Source: Alphaproteobacteria bacterium (GTDB taxonomy: Bacteria; Pseudomonadota; Alphaproteobacteria; Micropepsales; Micropepsaceae). Taken from it: 10,943 nt of DNA. A program made the translations under genes and the position numbers. Below the pieces are notes generated by a model. The model was not told where the DNA came from. It was given only the letters and a program-made list of their open reading frames with translations, and ran no database searches. Positions 7,309 through 10,943 of the stretch are shown here, in pieces. Positions within the stretch are counted from its first letter, which is position 1; every line of letters starts with the position of its first letter. The stretch covers positions 1 to 10,943 of the forward strand of contig JAPLPI010000094.1 in assembly GCA_026400305.1 (NCBI GenBank), given 5' to 3'.

Positions 7309-7842
7309 ATGACGAGTGTTGCAGGTGGCGTTGTGAAGCCCTTGATCGTGGTGATGGGCGTGGCCGGGTCGGGCAAGACCACCATTGCCAGCGGATTAGC
7401 GGAGCATCTGGGCGTGCCCTTTGTCGAGGGCGATTCCCTGCATCCCATCGCCAACGTCAAGAAGATGTCGGCCGGCATCCCCCTGACCGACGAAGATCGC
7501 TGGCCCTGGCTGGAAGCCATCGGCGCGCGGATGGAAGTGGAACGCGATACCGGCCATGGCGTGGTGGTGTCCTGCTCGGCTTTGAAGCTTGTCTATCGCG
7601 ATTGTCTGCGCAAACAGGTGCATGGCAAGGTGCATTTCATCCTGCTGGACGGCTCGCGCGAGTTGATCGGCGACCGCATGAAAAAGCGCAAGGGGCACTT
7701 CATGCCGCCGGCGCTGCTAGACAGCCAGTTCGCCACTCTGGAAAAGCCCGCCGCCGACGAAGATGCGGTGATCCTGGATATTTCCCACACCGTACCGGTG
7801 CTGCTGGCTGAAGCCGCCCGCGCCCTGGTACCGGTGCCATAA
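7309..7842 (+). CDS. gntK: Gluconokinase (GntK/IdnK type)
   Basis: This 177-residue cytoplasmic kinase phosphorylates D-gluconate to 6-phosphogluconate for the Entner-Doudoroff or pentose phosphate route. It has a P-loop GVAGSGKT (17-24) and the family signature EGDSLHPIANVKKM then GIPLTDEDRWPWL (40-68). It also has the CSALKLVYRDCLR segment (89-101) and RKGHFMPPALLDSQFATLE (127-145). Length matches bacterial gluconokinases, which are about 165-180 residues. ATG 7309 is preceded by GAGG with a 5-nt spacer. The reading frame is open further upstream to 7033, but that part overlaps the epimerase gene in antisense and has no homology. It leads an operon with the two esterases, 15 nt before the first. 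Coupling with esterases is unusual for gluconate use alone, so the operon may handle an esterified or oxidised sugar. Confidence 0.95.
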   Translation: MTSVAGGVVKPLIVVMGVAGSGKTTIASGLAEHLGVPFVEGDSLHPIANVKKMSAGIPLTDEDRWPWLEAIGARMEVERDTGHGVVVSCSALKLVYRDCLRKQVHGKVHFILLDGSRELIGDRMKKRKGHFMPPALLDSQFATLEKPAADEDAVILDISHTVPVLLAEAARALVPVP

Positions 7843-7857
7843 CTAAAAGGCAGGACA

Positions 7858-8892
7858 ATGCGAAAGACACTTGCAGCTTTGCTTTTTGGTGTCGCCGCAC
7901 TGCCTGCGCTTGCGCAGACGGACCTGCCGAAATTTTCCACCCCGCCGCCGCCGGTCACGGCCGAGAACAGCGTGATCGGTCCGGCCTATGCCGATCCGCC
8001 GGAAGCGGCCGCGAACGAAGCGGTGCCCCAGGGCGAGATCCGCGAATTCATCCTGTATTCGGAAGACAGCAAGATCTATCCGGGCATCGTGCGCGTGGCC
8101 GCCATGCAGCGCGATGCGCGCGGCAACTATGTCGTGCCGGCGGGCGGGCTGTCGGCACCCGGCCATTATGAGCGCCATGTCTGGGTTTATATTCCACGGC
8201 AGGTGAAGCCGAACGCGCCCGTCATGGTGGTACAGGACGGCCATTCTTATGTGAAGCGCCTGGCCAACATCCTGGACAACATGATCGCGGCCAAGCGCTT
8301 GCCGGCCATGGTGGTGGTGCTGCCCGATTCTGGCGGCAACGACGCGCAAGGCTCTGAACGCGGGCTGGAATATGACGAAGTGTCGGGCCGCTATTCCGAC
8401 TGGGTAGAATCAGAATTGCTGTCCGCCGTGACCAAGAATTACGGAGTGACCTTCACGTCCGATCCCGAAGGGCGCGCTACCATGGGCGGATCGTCAGGTG
8501 CCGCCGCGGCCTTCACGATGGCCTGGTTTCATCCCGAGCGGTATCACAAGGTGCTGAGCTATTCGGGCACCTTCGTGAACCAGGCCTGGCCGCCCGATCC
8601 CAAGACGTTCCGCGGCGCCTGGGAATATCACGCCACCATTCTGCCCAAGGCGGCGAAGAAGCCGATCCGCATCTGGATGGAAGTGGGCGAAAAGGACAAC
8701 CGCTTCGATAATGCCGAAGAGACCTGGCACAACTGGCCCTTGGCCAACAATCGCATGGCCGCGGTGCTGAAGAAGAAGGGTTACGACTATCGCTATGTCT
8801 TCGCGCTGGGCGCGGGCCATGTCGATGGCCGCGTGGTCATGCAGACCTTGCCGTCAGCGCTGGAATGGCTGTGGCGGGATTATCCGAAATAA
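7858..8892 (+). CDS. Secreted alpha/beta-hydrolase esterase, copy 1
   Basis: This 344-residue protein belongs to the esterase D / enterochelin-esterase-like alpha/beta-hydrolase family, which includes feruloyl and acetyl-xylan esterase domains. A Sec signal peptide covers residues 1-19 or so (LPALA-Q), followed by a Pro-rich linker (LPKFSTPPPPVTAENS). The hydrolase fold includes HVWVYIP (107-113), MVVQDGH (123-129), the nucleophile elbow GGSSG with S212, a likely acid D280 in VGEKDNRF, and H321 in GAGHVDG. It therefore probably removes acyl or hydroxycinnamoyl groups from saccharides in the periplasm or outside. AAGGCAGGA precedes ATG 7858. It is second in the gntK operon and 31 nt before a close paralogue. 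True substrate unknown; an acyl-sugar or siderophore ester are alternatives. Confidence 0.9.
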   Translation: MRKTLAALLFGVAALPALAQTDLPKFSTPPPPVTAENSVIGPAYADPPEAAANEAVPQGEIREFILYSEDSKIYPGIVRVAAMQRDARGNYVVPAGGLSAPGHYERHVWVYIPRQVKPNAPVMVVQDGHSYVKRLANILDNMIAAKRLPAMVVVLPDSGGNDAQGSERGLEYDEVSGRYSDWVESELLSAVTKNYGVTFTSDPEGRATMGGSSGAAAAFTMAWFHPERYHKVLSYSGTFVNQAWPPDPKTFRGAWEYHATILPKAAKKPIRIWMEVGEKDNRFDNAEETWHNWPLANNRMAAVLKKKGYDYRYVFALGAGHVDGRVVMQTLPSALEWLWRDYPK

Positions 8893-8923
8893 AGCTGAAT
8901 AAAAACAACAACGGAGACGAGAC

Positions 8924-9964
8924 ATGAAGAAGACCACCGCATTGTCGCTGCTGGCGCTGGCCGCCATGGTTCCGGCGTTCGCACAGCCCGTGCCAGATCT
9001 TTCGCTGCCGAAATTCCCCACGCCGCCGCCTGCGGTGACGGCCGAGAACAGCATCATCAAGCCGCCTTATGCCGATGTCCCGGAATACAAGGTCGATCCG
9101 TCGGTGCCGCAGGGCGATGTCCGCGAATTCATCCTCTATTCGGAAGACAGCAAGATCTATCCCGGCATCGTGCGGATCGAGAATGACATCAGCGCCAAGC
9201 GCGATGCCTATGGCAATCGCATGCCGGCGCCGGACGCAGCTGTCTCCAAGCCCGGCCGTTATGAGCGCCATGTCTGGGTCTATATCCCCAAACAGGTGAA
9301 GCCGAACGCGCCCTTCATGGTGGTGCAGGACGGCCATGGCTACATCAACCGCATGGCGCCGGTGCTGGACAACATGATTGCGGCGCACCGCGTGCCGGCC
9401 ATGATCATCGTGGCGCCAGATTCCGGCGGCAGCGACGCCCAAGGCTCCCAGCGCGGGTTGGAATACGATACCTTGTCGGACCGTTATTCCAACTGGGTGG
9501 AGCAGGAATTGCTGCCCGCCGTGTCGAAGAATTACGGCGTGACGCTTACGTCCGACCCGGAAGGCCGCGCCACCATGGGCGGTTCTTCGGGTGCGATCTG
9601 CGCCTGGACCATGGCCTGGTATCATCCGGAGCGTTACCACAAGGTGCTGAGTTATTCGGGCACTTTCGTGAACCAGGCTTCGCCGCAGGACCCCAAGACG
9701 CCGCGCGGCGGCTGGGAATATCACGCCACGATGATCCCCAAGGCGGCGAAGAAGCCGATTCGCATCTGGATGGAAGTCGGCGAAAAGGACCTGCATTTTG
9801 ACGATCCGGAATCGACCTGGCACAACTGGCCTTTGGCCAACAACCGCATGGCGACGGTGCTGAAGATCTTCGCCATGGACGCCAGGCATGTCGACAATGG
9901 CGTGGTGCGCCAGACCCTGCCGTCGGCGCTGGAATGGCTGTGGCGGGATTATCCTAAGAGCTGA
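8924..9964 (+). CDS. Secreted alpha/beta-hydrolase esterase, copy 2 (tandem paralogue)
   Basis: This 346-residue protein aligns with copy 1 along its whole length, including the signal peptide (VPAFA-Q), the Pro-rich linker, the elbow GGSSG with S221, D289 in VGEKDLHF, and the ending [12 protein letters not shown]. Differences include a longer loop after GIVRIEND near 85-112 and, more strikingly, an in-frame loss of eight codons before the catalytic histidine. Copy 1 reads KKKGYDYRYVFALGAGH where copy 2 reads KIFAMDARH, leaving H322 but shortening the last core strand and replacing GAGH with DARH. Activity may be altered or lost. GGAG lies 7 nt before ATG 8924. The final 11 bases overlap the end of the convergent kdgT gene, leaving no room for a terminator between them. 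Likely a tandem duplication of copy 1. Confidence 0.9.
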   Translation: MKKTTALSLLALAAMVPAFAQPVPDLSLPKFPTPPPAVTAENSIIKPPYADVPEYKVDPSVPQGDVREFILYSEDSKIYPGIVRIENDISAKRDAYGNRMPAPDAAVSKPGRYERHVWVYIPKQVKPNAPFMVVQDGHGYINRMAPVLDNMIAAHRVPAMIIVAPDSGGSDAQGSQRGLEYDTLSDRYSNWVEQELLPAVSKNYGVTLTSDPEGRATMGGSSGAICAWTMAWYHPERYHKVLSYSGTFVNQASPQDPKTPRGGWEYHATMIPKAAKKPIRIWMEVGEKDLHFDDPESTWHNWPLANNRMATVLKIFAMDARHVDNGVVRQTLPSALEWLWRDYPKS

Positions 9965-10892
9965 GCTTCTTCGCCCACCAGGCCGTGATAAGCGGCACCG
10001 CCAGCATGGTGACCACCACGCTGGCGGCCACCAGCACGGTGGCGTAGGGCGCAGCCTTTGCGTAAGCCGGATTGGCGGCGGCGACCAAGGCGGGCACGGC
10101 CGCGGCATTGCCGGCGGTCGCGGCGGCGGCAAGGCCGGCCAGGCCTTTGCCGCCTGAAACGCGGTCGGCCAGGAACATCACGGTGCACGAGATCACCAGC
10201 ACCACCCCGCCCAGTGCCAGACCCAGCAAGCCTGCGCGCCACACGTTGGCGAGGTTCAATCCTGCACCGATGGCGAAGGCAAAGAAGGGGATCAGCGCCG
10301 GTGCGGCCTTGCCCAGAAACTCGCGCATCTCGCGGTCAAGGTTGCCCAGCAACATGCCGACGCACAGCGGCAGGATCGCGCCGAGCAAGGTCTGCCAGGG
10401 AAAGGCCAGTAGCCCGCCCAAGGTCATCATGGTGATGAAAGGGCCGGACTCCAGCGACATGACCGAATAGGCGCCCACATCCTTGGGCGCGCCATAACGG
10501 CCCATCAGCGCCATGTAGAGCCCGCCATTGGTGTCGTTGATCGCCACCACCACCGCCAGGGTGGAAAGTCCCGCCAGCATGCCGGTCTGAATCGGCTCTG
10601 TCCCCAGCACCCGTCCCAGGATCAGCGCCGCCACCACGCCCATGCCCACCTTGGCCGCCAGCAGCACCCCGCCCTTGCCCGCCACCTGGGGGAGGGTCTC
10701 GAACGGGATGGTGGTGCCCATGCAGACATAGAAGACCGCCAGGATGGGCAGGGCGCCGGTGAACAGCGCCCCGGTGAAGGAGCCGAAGAACTGCCCCGCT
10801 CCCGGTGCGAAGGTGGCGATCAGGGCCCCCAAGGTCAGTGGCACGATCACCATGCCGCCGGGGATGGCCTCGAGGCCGCGCTTGATCGGAAT
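9954..10892 (-). CDS. kdgT: 2-keto-3-deoxygluconate permease (KdgT family)
   Basis: This inner-membrane protein of about 312 residues imports 2-keto-3-deoxygluconate or a similar acid by proton symport. It is almost entirely hydrophobic with about 10 helices. It carries KdgT-family segments including [71 protein letters not shown] and [14 protein letters not shown]. The first ATG in frame is at 10853, but family homology begins 13 codons earlier ([13 protein letters not shown], compared with MQIKRSIEKIPGG recalled for E. coli). At that point the codon is ATT (10892-10890), with a run of six G nine bases upstream. No ATG, GTG, TTG or CTG occurs in frame between 10853 and the window edge, so the start is ATT, altered, or outside. 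It converges with the second esterase and overlaps it by 11 bp. Confidence 0.9.
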   Translation of the reverse strand: MPIKRGLEAIPGGMVIVPLTLGALIATFAPGAGQFFGSFTGALFTGALPILAVFYVCMGTTIPFETLPQVAGKGGVLLAAKVGMGVVAALILGRVLGTEPIQTGMLAGLSTLAVVVAINDTNGGLYMALMGRYGAPKDVGAYSVMSLESGPFITMMTLGGLLAFPWQTLLGAILPLCVGMLLGNLDREMREFLGKAAPALIPFFAFAIGAGLNLANVWRAGLLGLALGGVVLVISCTVMFLADRVSGGKGLAGLAAAATAGNAAAVPALVAAANPAYAKAAPYATVLVAASVVVTMLAVPLITAWWAKKLSS

Positions 10893-10901
10893 GCCAATTT
10901 T

Positions 10902-10907
10902 CCCCCC
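10902..10907 (-). promoter_or_regulatory. G-run Shine-Dalgarno candidate for kdgT
   Basis: On the minus strand, six G residues followed by AAAA lie nine bases before the ATT at 10892, the position where KdgT homology begins. Spacing suits a ribosome binding site for that codon and is far too long (48 nt) for the ATG at 10853. Confidence 0.4.
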
Positions 10908-10943
10908 GTTTTTTCGACAGCTTACCGGTCCGGCGGTACGTGC

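Noticed and set aside
8837..10132. 431-codon minus-strand frame over the second esterase
   Set aside because: Its translation is an antisense mirror of the esterase, rich in His, Arg and Pro, and spans into kdgT; no domain or ribosome site supports it.
1..10943. CRISPR array, tRNA, rRNA, insertion sequence or attachment site
   Set aside because: No regularly spaced repeats, RNA gene signatures, transposase frames or terminal inverted repeats were seen; the only large repeat is the esterase duplication.

Overview
This 10.9 kb, GC-rich (roughly 60% or more) window is a bacterial sugar-acid catabolism locus. The gene families, GC content, Tat and Sec signal peptides and a dehydratase closely resembling Caulobacter-type xylonate dehydratase suggest an alphaproteobacterium, perhaps near Caulobacterales or related plant-polymer degraders. 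That placement is an inference from family resemblance; no rRNA or marker gene is present.

Layout, left to right. (1) The 3' tail of a fumarylacetoacetate-hydrolase (FAH) family gene on + ends at 76. A strong, probably bidirectional terminator follows at 96-127. (2) A minus-strand pair reads SDR oxidoreductase (start about 2797) then IlvD/Edd-family pentonate/sugar-acid dehydratase (1955 to 141). (3) A divergent promoter region (2798-3022) carries a sigma70-like promoter overlapped by a GTATAC-centred palindrome of the GntR/FadR-UxuR type. (4) A plus-strand operon reads MFS organic-anion (ACS-type) transporter, a second SDR, and a Tat-exported xylose-isomerase-like TIM-barrel protein whose C-terminus appears frameshifted. 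(5) A minus-strand secreted aldose 1-epimerase (7163 to 6045) converges on that operon. (6) A divergent region at 7164-7308 holds two palindromes 30 bp apart. (7) A plus-strand operon reads gluconokinase and two tandemly duplicated secreted esterases. (8) A minus-strand 2-keto-3-deoxygluconate permease (KdgT family) converges with the second esterase, overlapping by 11 bp. Its start lies near the right edge and seems to lack a normal start codon.

Working model (inference). Secreted esterases remove acyl groups from plant-derived saccharides. The exported epimerase and TIM-barrel protein act on the freed sugars in the periplasm. The MFS and KdgT transporters import acidic sugars. The SDRs, the Fe-S dehydratase and possibly the FAH enzyme degrade sugar acids without phosphorylation, while gluconokinase feeds gluconate into the Entner-Doudoroff route. 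I saw no CRISPR, tRNA, rRNA or transposon. The most checkable oddities are the frameshift at about 5960-5971, the ATT start of kdgT, an in-frame 8-codon deletion beside the catalytic His of the second esterase, and the GTATAC operator.
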